Shown one piece after another: positions 15,340 to 22,438 of a DNA stretch of 40,690 nt. Origin of the DNA: Chersky-840 sp036511675. GTDB taxonomy: Bacteria; Actinomycetota; Acidimicrobiia; Acidimicrobiales; UBA8190. How positions within the stretch are numbered: position 1 is the first letter of the stretch; every line of letters starts with the position of its first letter. The position numbers and the translations under genes are program-made. Under the pieces are notes generated by a model, which saw only the letters and a program-made list of their open reading frames with translations, did not search any database and was not told the DNA's origin. The stretch is from the NCBI GenBank assembly GCA_036511675.1, contig DATCBU010000105.1, forward strand, positions 1-40,690, read 5' to 3'.

Positions 15340-16122
15340 ATGCCTACCCGTGACAGAGCCCCCCTCGGATCACCGTGCTGGACCGACCTGTGGACCTCCG
15401 ACGTCGAGGGGAGCCGCAAGTTCTACAGCGACCTCTTCGGGTGGGAGGCCCAGGAGCCGAGCCCGGAATTCGGTGGCTACTTCATGTTCACCCGTGACGG
15501 GGTGCCCGTGGCCGGTGGTATGGGTGGCATGGGCGACATGCCCGCACAGGACATCTGGAGCATCTACCTGAACACCGACGACATCGCCAAGACCCTCCAG
15601 ACGGCCGAGGCCGAGGGTGCGGAGATCGTGGCGCCCGCCATGGCCGTGGCCGACCTCGGCATCCAGGCCCTGCTCATCGACCCCACCGGGGCGCGTCACG
15701 GGACGTGGCAGGCGGGCACCTTCCCGGGGTTCACCGTCCTCAACGAGCACGGCGCCCCCAGTTGGTTCGAGCTGCACACCCGGGACCACGCCGCCGCGGT
15801 CTCCTTCTACCGCTCGGTGTACCACTGGGAGACCACCACGATCGGCGACAGCGACGAATTCCGGTACGCCGTCATGCGCAACCCCGATGGCGAAGACGAG
15901 CTGGCCGGGATCATGGACGCGGCCTCCTTCCTGCCCGAGGGAGTCCCGTCCCACTGGTCGGTCTACTGGGAAGTCGACGACGCCGACGCCGCCATCGCCA
16001 AGGTCAAGACCTTGGGCGGCTCGGTCGTTATGGACGCCGAAGACACCCCCTATGGTCGCCTGGCCACCGTCACGGACCCGGCCGGCGCGGTGTTCAAGCT
16101 CCGCACACCTCCCAGCGCGTAG
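15340..16122 (+). CDS. Two-domain VOC (glyoxalase/bleomycin-resistance-like) protein, Cfp30B family
   Basis: ATG 15340 with AAAGGAG five bases before it gives 260 residues. Two tandem VOC modules are visible. The first begins GSPCWTDLWTSDVEGSRKFY and ends IQALLIDPTGARHGTWQAGT. The second begins GAPSWFELHTRDHAAAVSFY, and later shows YWEVDDADAAIAKVKTLGG and LATVTDPAGAVFKLRTP. Duplicated modules of this length match the mycobacterial 27-kDa antigen Cfp30B family, a stress-linked putative hydroxyacylglutathione-independent glyoxalase. Metal residues of active glyoxalases are not obviously complete, so enzyme activity is uncertain. The upstream hairpin may control translation, and a strong terminator hairpin follows. 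Confidence 0.88.
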   Translation: MPTRDRAPLGSPCWTDLWTSDVEGSRKFYSDLFGWEAQEPSPEFGGYFMFTRDGVPVAGGMGGMGDMPAQDIWSIYLNTDDIAKTLQTAEAEGAEIVAPAMAVADLGIQALLIDPTGARHGTWQAGTFPGFTVLNEHGAPSWFELHTRDHAAAVSFYRSVYHWETTTIGDSDEFRYAVMRNPDGEDELAGIMDAASFLPEGVPSHWSVYWEVDDADAAIAKVKTLGGSVVMDAEDTPYGRLATVTDPAGAVFKLRTPPSA

Positions 16123-16164
16123 CCACATCCGACGGCGCACGTGCCGTCATCGCTGTCCCATCGG

Positions 16165-16198
16165 ATCGACCCCGGTCATCGACATGGCCGGGGTCGAT
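16165..16198. terminator. Strong bidirectional hairpin terminator
   Basis: Perfect 11-base arms ATCGACCCCGG (16165-16175) and CCGGGGTCGAT (16188-16198) around a 12-base loop, lying between the end of the VOC gene and the end of a small minus-strand frame. A second, weaker repeat GACGGC-GCACGT-GCCGTC sits at 16131-16148. Confidence 0.65.
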
Positions 16199-16369
16199 TC
16201 ATCGAGTGCGGGCCACCCAGAACCCGGGCGTCGTCTCGTGCCACACCACCCGTGGCGCCATGTCCTCGACGACCTGCTTGGCGTGCTGTATCGAATCGCA
16301 ACTGAGAGAGAAGTCGACTCCCACGACGGTGCAGGTCTCGTCGACACACTCGATCACCACCGCGGTCAT
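16199..16369 (-). CDS. Small hypothetical protein
   Basis: 56 residues from ATG 16369: MTAVVIECVDETCTVVGVDF, then SLSCDSIQHAKQVVEDMAPR, then VVWHETTPGFWVARTR. Three cysteines, a helix with HAKQVVEDM and a closing W-V-A strand give a protein-like pattern. The stop codon abuts the strong hairpin at 16165-16198. A longer in-frame start at 16456 adds 29 residues of low-complexity sequence. I recognise no family. Support is the terminator position and the amino-acid pattern only. Confidence 0.45.
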   Translation of the reverse strand: MTAVVIECVDETCTVVGVDFSLSCDSIQHAKQVVEDMAPRVVWHETTPGFWVARTR

Positions 16370-16741
16370 CCCCCGTTGGGCCGAAGAAGGCCCTCGGGCG
16401 ACGCGCACATTGCGCGGTCGTGGCGTGTCGGTCGCGGGGCTGGACACACTTCCCATGTGTGGTTCGTCGGCACGGAATATCGGGGAACTTGACCGGCATC
16501 ACTTCTCGTAGGACATCACTCCGACCAGTGGTCGTCTTCGGCACGCTGCGCCGCACCGGTCACGCAACTGTCACCCGCCGTTCACCAGGGTCGGGGACTC
16601 GGACAGCCCGTGTCGGCGGGCGGACGGACACGGGGCCAGGCCCCCAGAATTAGTGAAGTTCGACAAAGTTGACGATGTGCGCTCCTTCGGAACCTCGGTA
16701 CCGTGAAGGGATCACCGGCACGAGCCGAGGCACCAAGAACC
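16370..16741. other. Intergenic region without a supported gene
   Basis: This holds the promoters of two divergent genes. A TTGACG hexamer at 16669-16674 resembles a -35 box for the polythreonine protein, but no -10 box lies at normal spacing. Reading frames here have no protein-like pattern. Confidence 0.4.
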
Positions 16742-17923
16742 GTGAGTGACGCATCGCAGGGACCGGGATGGTGGCTTGCCTCCGATGGCAATTGGTACCC
16801 GCCGGAGCAGCACCCGGACCGGGAATCAACCCCAGGGCCCGACTGGTGGCTTGCTTCCGACGGCAATTGGTACCCACCGGAGCAGCACCCGGACTTCGTC
16901 TTTCCCGGTCCTGCACCGCACGCGCCAACGGAGCCCACAGGGCCCGCTCTGAGCCAGTCGGCGACGACCGACGCCGGGTCCGAGGACAGTCCCAACGCGC
17001 AGTGGCGTCCCGATCCGTCCGGGCGCTACGAGTACCGGCGGTTCTTCTTGGGCCAGCCGACGTCATTGGTACAGCGCGGGGGGATCATCGGCTACGACCC
17101 GGCCGACGAACTGACGGTGGCTCCCGACCCTGCAACACTGCAAACGGTCGTGGCCGCGACGCCCGCACTCGAGCCCTCCGCCGATATCCAGCACTCCGAG
17201 GACAACAGCGGTGGCGTCACGATGCGAACGCCGATCGCCAAGGACAAGAAGGCCTATCTCATTGGAGCGGCGCTCCTCATCTTCTTGGGCGGCCTGCTCG
17301 CTTTGGTCTTCGGACTTTCATCGTCACCGTCGCCACAAACCCTCCGCACCTCGACGACAACGCCGAACGCAGCGGTGGGCCCGTTACCGAAAACCGCAGC
17401 CCGAACGCCTCCCTCGGACCCCAGCAGCACAACGCCTGACACCACCTCCGGCTCGGTGCTGTCTCAATTGCGCCAGCTGGTGCTCCAATCCCAGGTGGGT
17501 CAGACCACGAGCCCGACCACGCCGGCCTCATCCCGGATCTCGGCTACCCGCGTCACATCTCCTCGGTCGACGTCGTCAGGGTCGTCCCCCACGAAGAAGC
17601 TGACGAAGAAGGTGATGAAGAAGCCCACTGCGACCACCTCGCCCGGGTCGAATGATCCGACACCGACCACGACAACCGAGACCACCGCGCCGACCCCCCC
17701 GACGACATCCCCGACGACGACCTCCACCACCCCAACGACCACAACCACGACGACGACGACAACGACGACGACCACAACCACGACGACGACAACAACCACC
17801 ACCACCACCACAATCCCGACGACCACCACAACGACGGCACCGACGACGACCACCACGGCGCCGCCCTCCACCACGACCACCACGACACCACCCACGACCA
17901 CCACGACGACAGCCTCGGGATGA
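16742..17923 (+). CDS. Membrane-anchored protein with tandem WYPPE/DUF2510-like repeats and a polythreonine tail
   Basis: From GTG 16742 (GTG 16703 also in frame) the product has 393 residues. The cytoplasmic N-terminus carries two near-identical units, GPGWWLASDGNWYPPEQHPD and GPDWWLASDGNWYPPEQHPD. A third, divergent unit AQWRPDPSGRYEYRRFFLGQ resembles DUF2510. This Trp-rich motif next to a single helix is frequent in Acidimicrobiia. One transmembrane helix lies near residues 172-193 (KAYLIGAALLIFLGGLLALV, then FGL). Outside it is a long Ser/Thr/Pro stalk with a K-rich patch (TKKLTKKVMKKP) and a run of 26 threonines. The tail is probably cell-wall-spanning and possibly glycosylated. No enzyme domain is present. 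Confidence 0.82.
   Translation: MSDASQGPGWWLASDGNWYPPEQHPDRESTPGPDWWLASDGNWYPPEQHPDFVFPGPAPHAPTEPTGPALSQSATTDAGSEDSPNAQWRPDPSGRYEYRRFFLGQPTSLVQRGGIIGYDPADELTVAPDPATLQTVVAATPALEPSADIQHSEDNSGGVTMRTPIAKDKKAYLIGAALLIFLGGLLALVFGLSSSPSPQTLRTSTTTPNAAVGPLPKTAARTPPSDPSSTTPDTTSGSVLSQLRQLVLQSQVGQTTSPTTPASSRISATRVTSPRSTSSGSSPTKKLTKKVMKKPTATTSPGSNDPTPTTTTETTAPTPPTTSPTTTSTTPTTTTTTTTTTTTTTTTTTTTTTTTTTIPTTTTTTAPTTTTTAPPSTTTTTTPPTTTTTTASG
16760..16894 (+). repeat. Tandem 60-base coding repeat (two units)
   Basis: Units at 16760-16819 and 16835-16894 encode the same 20-residue motif except one residue. The DNA differs at several third codon positions (for example GCCTCCGAT against GCTTCCGAC), so the duplication is old and kept at protein level. 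Confidence 0.85.
17735..17812 (+). repeat. ACN trinucleotide tract (26 consecutive Thr codons)
   Basis: Twenty-six threonine codons in a row using ACG, ACC and ACA in irregular order, inside a wider Thr-rich stretch of about 17650-17915. The mixture makes it less slippery than a pure microsatellite, but unit gain or loss is still plausible. Confidence 0.9.
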
Positions 17924-17937
17924 GCACCGATCGGTGG

Positions 17938-17956
17938 CCGGCGGTATAACCGTCGG
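17938..17956 (+). terminator. Possible hairpin terminator
   Basis: CCGGCGGT-ATA-ACCGTCGG, arms of eight with one mismatch, 15 bases after the polythreonine gene stop. No T-tract. Confidence 0.35.
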
Positions 17957-17988
17957 GCGGTCTTCTCGGAACGAGCTCTAAGTCTCTC

Positions 17989-18165
17989 TCAATGATCTTG
18001 AGCAGTTGCCTGTCGTAGCCGCACGGAGATCAGCTTCTCGACCAGTTCGGCGGGGAGAGGCTGATCAATCGGAAAATGCAACGACCCCGTGGACTTCTCG
18101 TACCCGGCCAGCTCTTCGCTCAATTCCGGGAACACCGACCCGCCTGGTGAGACGCCCAAGCACCC
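17989..18165 (-). pseudogene. Truncated DUF1801 (YdhG/iron-chaperone-like) remnant
   Basis: The C-terminal part of a DUF1801 protein is recognisable in the minus strand: LGVSPGG, PELSEELAGYEKSTGSLHFP and IDQPLPAELVEKLISVRLRQ. This corresponds to the family ending Y-K-x-S-K-G-x-x-x-F-P-L-D-x-P-L-P-x-x-L-x-x-x-I...R. The N-terminal half of the domain, which should carry the W-Y-G-M-P-A-like strand, is missing. Upstream codons of the same frame are unrelated. About 58 residues of a normal 120 or so remain. It lies in a decayed stretch with no neighbour to operate with. Confidence 0.65.
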
Positions 18166-18556
18166 CCGCAGTTGCTTCGAGCAGGGGACAAATTTGGATG
18201 GCCGTTGGTTCGACACGACGGGGAGACGACACTGCAAGTGGACCGAAATTGGGACAACACCTAGGAAAGGATTGGCGAACCGTTTATCTGTTGTGGAGGC
18301 AGCCAATCACCGAAACCACCCGAGCGACTACGTCATCGCCAGCCAGAGTCGAGCGGCATGGGAACGGACTCCTTGATCTTCGGAGTAGCCCACAGCATCG
18401 AACCGCGCGTTATCGCATTTGCGATTCGGCTCTGTGAATCCAAGCTGCCCGCTCGTTCCGGCTTCTTTCTGGCAAATCTTCACGTTGTTGTCCGTCGCCG
18501 ACGCCGCCATAAGGAGACCTCAGCAGCTTCGGAGGGTGCCCGTCGAGTTGTTCCCG
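18166..18556. other. Region without a supported gene (decayed, lower GC)
   Basis: No frame on either strand shows a family pattern or a good start. Base composition is visibly less GC-rich than the flanks. It lies between a gene remnant and the sensor operon and is probably degraded coding DNA. Confidence 0.5.
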
Positions 18557-18784
18557 TTAGTGGTGTCCGGACGCAGCCAGGAGGTACAGATCCAGAAATG
18601 CGAACGCGCTGGTGGCGGCCATGATGATTTGGACGATCCACTGCGATGCCCGATTGGGGGCGATCGGGCCACGCCTGCGGTTCACGGCCACACCGTTGGT
18701 GGTCACCAAGCTGACGGCGAGCGAGCCTCGCCCTTGTGCCGTCGCGCCATGCGACTTCCCGGAGATGACCTGGGGCTGGGCCAT
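18557..18784 (-). CDS. Small one-helix membrane protein coupled to the sensor gene
   Basis: 75 residues from ATG 18784, which begins one base after the sensor stop (TGA-G-ATG), suggesting translational coupling. The first 45 residues are polar, with VAVNRRRGPIAPNRASQW. A single helix follows, WIVQIIMAATSAFAFLDLYL, with a short LAASGHH end. No family is recognised. If real, it could be a small subunit of the membrane sensor. A shorter start at the in-frame GTG near VTTNG is possible. Confidence 0.5.
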   Translation of the reverse strand: MAQPQVISGKSHGATAQGRGSLAVSLVTTNGVAVNRRRGPIAPNRASQWIVQIIMAATSAFAFLDLYLLAASGHH

Positions 18785-18785
18785 C

Positions 18786-19844
18786 TCAGCGGCCCGACAG
18801 CACGGGGTCGGTGTGCGGTTCCGTCAACGGGACCGACTCGTCAAACCGGTCACCGCCGTCACCAAGCCGCACGAGTGCAGCCCGTTCCCACAAGCTCAGC
18901 ACATGACGACCGAGCACGAGAAGAGCCAAGGCGAACACCATGATCCAATCGACGCTCCCCAACCGGTGCCCGAGCAGCAACTCGACCGCGGTCACAGCCA
19001 ACACGGCGAGCACCGGGACGTACGGCGCCACCAATGTCAGCGTCGTCACGCGGGGCTCCGCCGCCTCGGTGGTCGGCGCATAGACGGCCCGCAACGCTCC
19101 CAGACCGATCAGGAGATAACCGGCGACCCAGCCCGTGTCCAGGATCGTCCCGTTGCTGTAGTTGTTCAGTTCGGTCATGTAGGCGAAGGCGCTGTCGGCG
19201 ATGGCGAAGGCGACGATTCCGGCCATGACCAATCCCAGACTCGCCCGACCTCGACGCCCGGCGCGGGCCAGGAGGATGACGACCAGCGACACCATGACGA
19301 CGTCGCTGACCGGGTAGGCGAGGGACAACGTCTGTTTGAGCGCTCCGCCCTGGTGCTGGTTGTACAGGGGGCCGAGGACCGTCGCCCAACTGGCAAAAAG
19401 CATCGACCCGGCGATGATGCACCCGTCGAGGATCCCCTGGATGCGATCGGCGGCCCGGCGAGGTGAGCTGGGAAAGAGAAGTAGACCGGCCACGGCCAAG
19501 GGCACGGCGCCAAGGAACCCGACGTCGGCCAGTGACGGGAACGGCACTGACACGCCCCGGATGAGGTCGTAGTACGACCACACCGTCTCCCCGGCCGCCC
19601 AGGCGAAGCTCGACGCACCGAGGAGCACCCAACGTGACGGGCGTGATGACGTATGCATCGCCGCCACACCACAGGCGGCCGTGGCGGCCAGGGCGGCGGC
19701 GAGCTCACCGAGAACGTCCACCGCATCGGTGACACGCGGGCCACCGATGGCGGTGACCATCCACACGAGGAACGCCACGGTGACCAGCCCGGCCACGAGC
19801 GCTGAGGTGAGAAAGTGTCGTGTCTTGCTATCGAGCGAAGACAT
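18786..19844 (-). CDS. Orphan multi-helix membrane sensor domain (MASE-like)
   Basis: 352 residues with about nine transmembrane helices and short loops. Motifs such as SYYDLIRGVSVPFPSLADVG, LAYPVSDVVMVSLVVILL and LDTGWVAGYLLIGLGALRAV are those of the N-terminal membrane sensor of many actinobacterial GGDEF/EAL proteins. Here the protein ends soon after the last helix with a polar tail of about 30 residues, so no GGDEF, EAL or kinase domain is attached. The nearest output module is the divergent EAL-DICT gene 530 bases away. ATG 19844 lacks a clear Shine-Dalgarno. It is followed by the one-base-spaced small membrane gene. Confidence 0.8.
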   Translation of the reverse strand: MSSLDSKTRHFLTSALVAGLVTVAFLVWMVTAIGGPRVTDAVDVLGELAAALAATAACGVAAMHTSSRPSRWVLLGASSFAWAAGETVWSYYDLIRGVSVPFPSLADVGFLGAVPLAVAGLLLFPSSPRRAADRIQGILDGCIIAGSMLFASWATVLGPLYNQHQGGALKQTLSLAYPVSDVVMVSLVVILLARAGRRGRASLGLVMAGIVAFAIADSAFAYMTELNNYSNGTILDTGWVAGYLLIGLGALRAVYAPTTEAAEPRVTTLTLVAPYVPVLAVLAVTAVELLLGHRLGSVDWIMVFALALLVLGRHVLSLWERAALVRLGDGGDRFDESVPLTEPHTDPVLSGR

Positions 19845-19931
19845 TCAAGCCGCAGAGGGCGGGTGCAAGTGCCCGCGAGACCGGCAACACATGCGTGACG
19901 ACCCCAGGTAGGGACGCCGATTCGGGAATTG

Positions 19932-20138
19932 TCATCGGAGAGGGTGATGGAAGGGGCCGTGAACGGGCACGCCGTGATCCGGAAAGTGGACCAACACGGC
20001 GAACATCAGAATCACGATCAGCGCTGTCGTCACCGTCGCCCGGTGACGGTCGATGGCGCAGTGCGCCGTGAGCCCGGCGGAGCGAGTGAACGATGCGACG
20101 CCACGTGCCGGGGCAGGTGCCGGACTCAGTGGTTCCAT
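19932..20138 (-). CDS. Possible small His-rich membrane protein
   Basis: 68 residues from ATG 20138. Middle HRATVTTALIVILMFAVLVH forms one helix and is followed by FPDHGVPVHGPFHHPLR with five histidines. The frame lies on the same strand, 87 bases ahead of the sensor gene, and could be its first operon member. No Shine-Dalgarno and no known family, so it could be chance. Confidence 0.35.
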   Translation of the reverse strand: MEPLSPAPAPARGVASFTRSAGLTAHCAIDRHRATVTTALIVILMFAVLVHFPDHGVPVHGPFHHPLR

Positions 20139-20167
20139 TGAGCACCCATCGGCTTCAGCCTTTGTCG

Positions 20168-20185
20168 GCAATAGGGTCCTATTGC
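20168..20185. promoter_or_regulatory. Perfect palindrome, candidate operator
   Basis: GCAATAGG-GT-CCTATTGC: eight-base arms with a two-base spacer in the intergenic region between the sensor-side genes and the EAL-DICT gene. A second, shorter repeat TTGGC-CGATA-GCCAA is at 20285-20299. The form fits a homodimeric repressor site. The cognate regulator is unknown. Confidence 0.45.
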
Positions 20186-20373
20186 TCTAAACGGGCGAGG
20201 CACAAAGGCCAGGCGCATCACGCCACTGGGCCTTGCGTTGGTGATCCGCCCCGACGCTCTGCTCGGTTACAGCCCGCCCCGCTATTGGCCGATAGCCAAA
20301 AGAGGTGAAGTGAGCCAAGCGTGACACAAGCCTCCAACGGGGTCTGTTGCGGGGAAGATGTGCGGCCTCTGAG

Positions 20374-21690
20374 ATGCAGACGTTTGCGTTCGATGAGTTG
20401 CTCGACCGCCGTAATCTCAAACCCCAATATCAGCCAATCTTCGATCTCGTCACCCATGAGCGGATCGCTGCTGAAGCGCTCGCCCGATGGCCAGACTTGG
20501 GCATCACCCCTGATTCGGCATTTCGGTGGGCTGCTCAGGAAGGGAGACTTGCCGAACTCGACGAAACATGTGCCGATGCAGCCATCGATGACGCAATCGC
20601 CCACGGCATGCCTCCCCGATTCCAGCTCTTCGTCAACCTTGAACCCTCCGTGCTCGATCCTGATACCGCCACGCATCTTCTGTCTCGGGCCGATGGTCAG
20701 GTTGGACTCGTGGCGGAGATCACAGAACGCGCCCTGCTCGACCAGCCCGCTGAGCTCCTTCGTGCGATCCACCACCTGAGAGTTGCGGGGTGTGGTATCG
20801 CCCTCGATGATGTTGGCGCACTACCTGAGACGCTGGCGTTACTCCCATTCGTCGCGCCGGATGTGGTCAAGCTCGATGTCTCTCTCGTGGATCGTTGGCC
20901 CAACGTGGATCAGGCGGCCATTTACACGACCGTCGCCGCCTACGCAGAGCGTGCTGGTGCCACCGTGCTCGCCGAGGGCATAGAGACGGACCTTCGCCTC
21001 CAGCGAGCTTTGGCCCTCGGTGCCACCCTCGGCCAAGGATGGGCTCTCGGCTCGCCCGGACCGCTTGGCGCCATCTTTCCTCCCGACCATGCTCTGCGTC
21101 TCCGCCAACCCGTGGCACCGACTCCCGCCAGCCCGTTTAGCCTTGTTGATCCATCGGCAGTCCGGATCGGACCTAAACGCCTCCTCCTGTGGATCTCTCA
21201 GCATCTCGAGCACCAAGGACTCGCCCTGGAAACACCACCGGTAGTGCTCGGTACCTTTCAACACGCCCGGAACTTCACCTCCGAGACGGCGCATCGCTAC
21301 TCCCGGCTTGGCGCCCGTTGCCCCCTCGTCGCCGCCCTCGGAGCAGGTATGCCCTCTACACCGGTCCAAGGCGTCCGCGGCGCTTGTCTCTCAGCCCACG
21401 ACCCACTGCGAAGCGAATGGGTGATTGCGGTCGTCGGTGCCCACTACGCCGGAGCGCTCATCGCCCACGACCTTGGGGACGCCGGACCCGACCGGGACCG
21501 GCGCTTCGCCTTCACCCTCACTCACGACTACGTCACCGTCCTGGCGGCGGCACGGAGTCTTCTCGAACGCGTCACCACCGTCGGTCGGCTTCCGGACCTC
21601 GCAATGCCCGGTAGGTACCAGCGGCCGCTGACCACAACTGACGAGCGTTCAGTTCAGACGCCGGCAGGCGAAACGCGGGCCACAACCTGA
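20374..21690 (+). CDS. EAL-domain c-di-GMP phosphodiesterase with DICT sensory domain
   Basis: 438 residues from ATG 20374. A TTG at 20347 is the only longer start and there is no clear Shine-Dalgarno for either. The EAL domain (about 12-240) keeps the residues needed for hydrolysis of cyclic di-GMP: E34 in AAEALARW, N88 in FVNLEPS, E115 in AEITER, D145-D146 in ALDDVG, K166 in VVKLDVS, E201/E204 in AEGIET and Q221. An active enzyme is likely, although LDDVG replaces the common D-D-F-G. Residues about 265-400 form a DICT domain (LLLWISQHLEHQGL, ALGAGMPSTPVQGVRGACL, SEWVIAVVGAHYAGALIAHD), known from light- and redox-linked c-di-GMP proteins. Confidence 0.92.
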   Translation: MQTFAFDELLDRRNLKPQYQPIFDLVTHERIAAEALARWPDLGITPDSAFRWAAQEGRLAELDETCADAAIDDAIAHGMPPRFQLFVNLEPSVLDPDTATHLLSRADGQVGLVAEITERALLDQPAELLRAIHHLRVAGCGIALDDVGALPETLALLPFVAPDVVKLDVSLVDRWPNVDQAAIYTTVAAYAERAGATVLAEGIETDLRLQRALALGATLGQGWALGSPGPLGAIFPPDHALRLRQPVAPTPASPFSLVDPSAVRIGPKRLLLWISQHLEHQGLALETPPVVLGTFQHARNFTSETAHRYSRLGARCPLVAALGAGMPSTPVQGVRGACLSAHDPLRSEWVIAVVGAHYAGALIAHDLGDAGPDRDRRFAFTLTHDYVTVLAAARSLLERVTTVGRLPDLAMPGRYQRPLTTTDERSVQTPAGETRATT

Positions 21691-21705
21691 CGCTGGTGGC
21701 GTGAT

Positions 21706-22111
21706 CTACGAGACCTTCGGAGTATGCGAGACGTGTTCCACCGATTCCTTGCCGTGGGGATCATCCGTTGTGGACATTGCTGCGAGCAGCGATTTCACGT
21801 CCATGTCGCGGTGGAAGGGAAGTCTCAGGGGTAGATCGGTCTTGACGTGTAGACGTTTCGGCACCCATCCCGCTCGCGATCGAGGTACCTGGTGCTGGCC
21901 AGGTCGGCGACAATGCGCTGGCGGCGCGCTCGTTTATGTCCAGCAAGCTGGCGATGTCTCGGATGCGGATTCGCTGATCGCGGGAGATCAGGAGCAGCGT
22001 GTTGCGATCACCGCTCTTGCGCTTCTGGTTGCGAGGCGCAGGATTGGCGGCTTGGACCGCTCTGAGTACGCGGCCCCGTTCTCCCCAGATGGCTCGCAGC
22101 TCCCAGGTCAT
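21706..22111 (-). pseudogene. Winged-helix transcriptional regulator broken by two single-base deletions
   Basis: Three adjacent frames together give one regulator. Frame A: NTLLLISRDQRIRIRDIASL, then LDINERAAS (DNA-binding helix). Frame B: IVADLASTRYLDRERDGCRN, then VYT (wing). Frame C: KTDLPLRLPFHRDMDVKSLL, then AAMS. Adding one C near 21915 (GCCGCC-AGCGC) and one G near 21843 (ACG-TCAAG) restores a continuous protein in which the recognition helix is followed by a G-R-R-N-x-Y-type wing and a P-L-R-x-P tail. This is the usual layout of this actinobacterial family. Start ATG 22111 is a guess and the stop is TAG at 21706. The deletions shorten CCC and GG runs, so assembly error must be excluded. 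Confidence 0.75.
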
Positions 22112-22331
22112 CGATCGCCGTCGACGTTCGTTCGGTCTTGGAAACCGGGGCGGGGGCAGCCCGTGGTCGGTTCGATGCCGGCAAAGCCTCCTGTAGCCAG
22201 CGGCCTGATCCACGCGGGCGCTCTCGCATCGTGCCTGTACGATGACAAGTTCGTGTGACCGGGGCCCAGCACACAGGACGAGGACAGAACCCCGGCTGAC
22301 AAGGGGCTCACGGAGACACGAAAGTCCAGTT

Positions 22332-22418
22332 GGAGGAGTGCGAGAGTGGACGAATCGGACGGTCTCGAAAACCGTTGTGGTCGCAAGGTCACCGTGGGTT
22401 CGAATCCCACCTCCTCCG
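22332..22418 (+). tRNA. tRNA-Ser (anticodon CGA)
   Basis: An 87-base class II cloverleaf: acceptor GGAGGAG/CTCCTCC, anticodon stem ACGGT/ACCGT around loop CTCGAAA, long variable arm, T-arm GTGGG-TTCGAAT-CCCAC, discriminator G, no encoded CCA. It reads UCG. Acceptor and T-arm are nearly identical to the tRNA-Ser(GGA) gene 10.5 kb upstream in the same direction. Confidence 0.96.
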
Positions 22419-22438
22419 CTCTGTTCTGAATCCCTGAG

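Noticed and set aside
17650..17915. Possible CRISPR array or tandem repeat locus
   Set aside because: The repeats are threonine codons in an open reading frame without spacers or palindromic repeat units.
18358..18624. 88-codon plus-strand frame
   Set aside because: No start signal and an Arg-rich composition without pattern. It is probably chance in decayed DNA.
22419..22438. Phage or island integration site at the tRNA-Ser(CGA) 3' end
   Set aside because: No integrase gene lies downstream and no extra copy of the tRNA 3' end is present next to it. The following genes are ordinary chromosomal ones.
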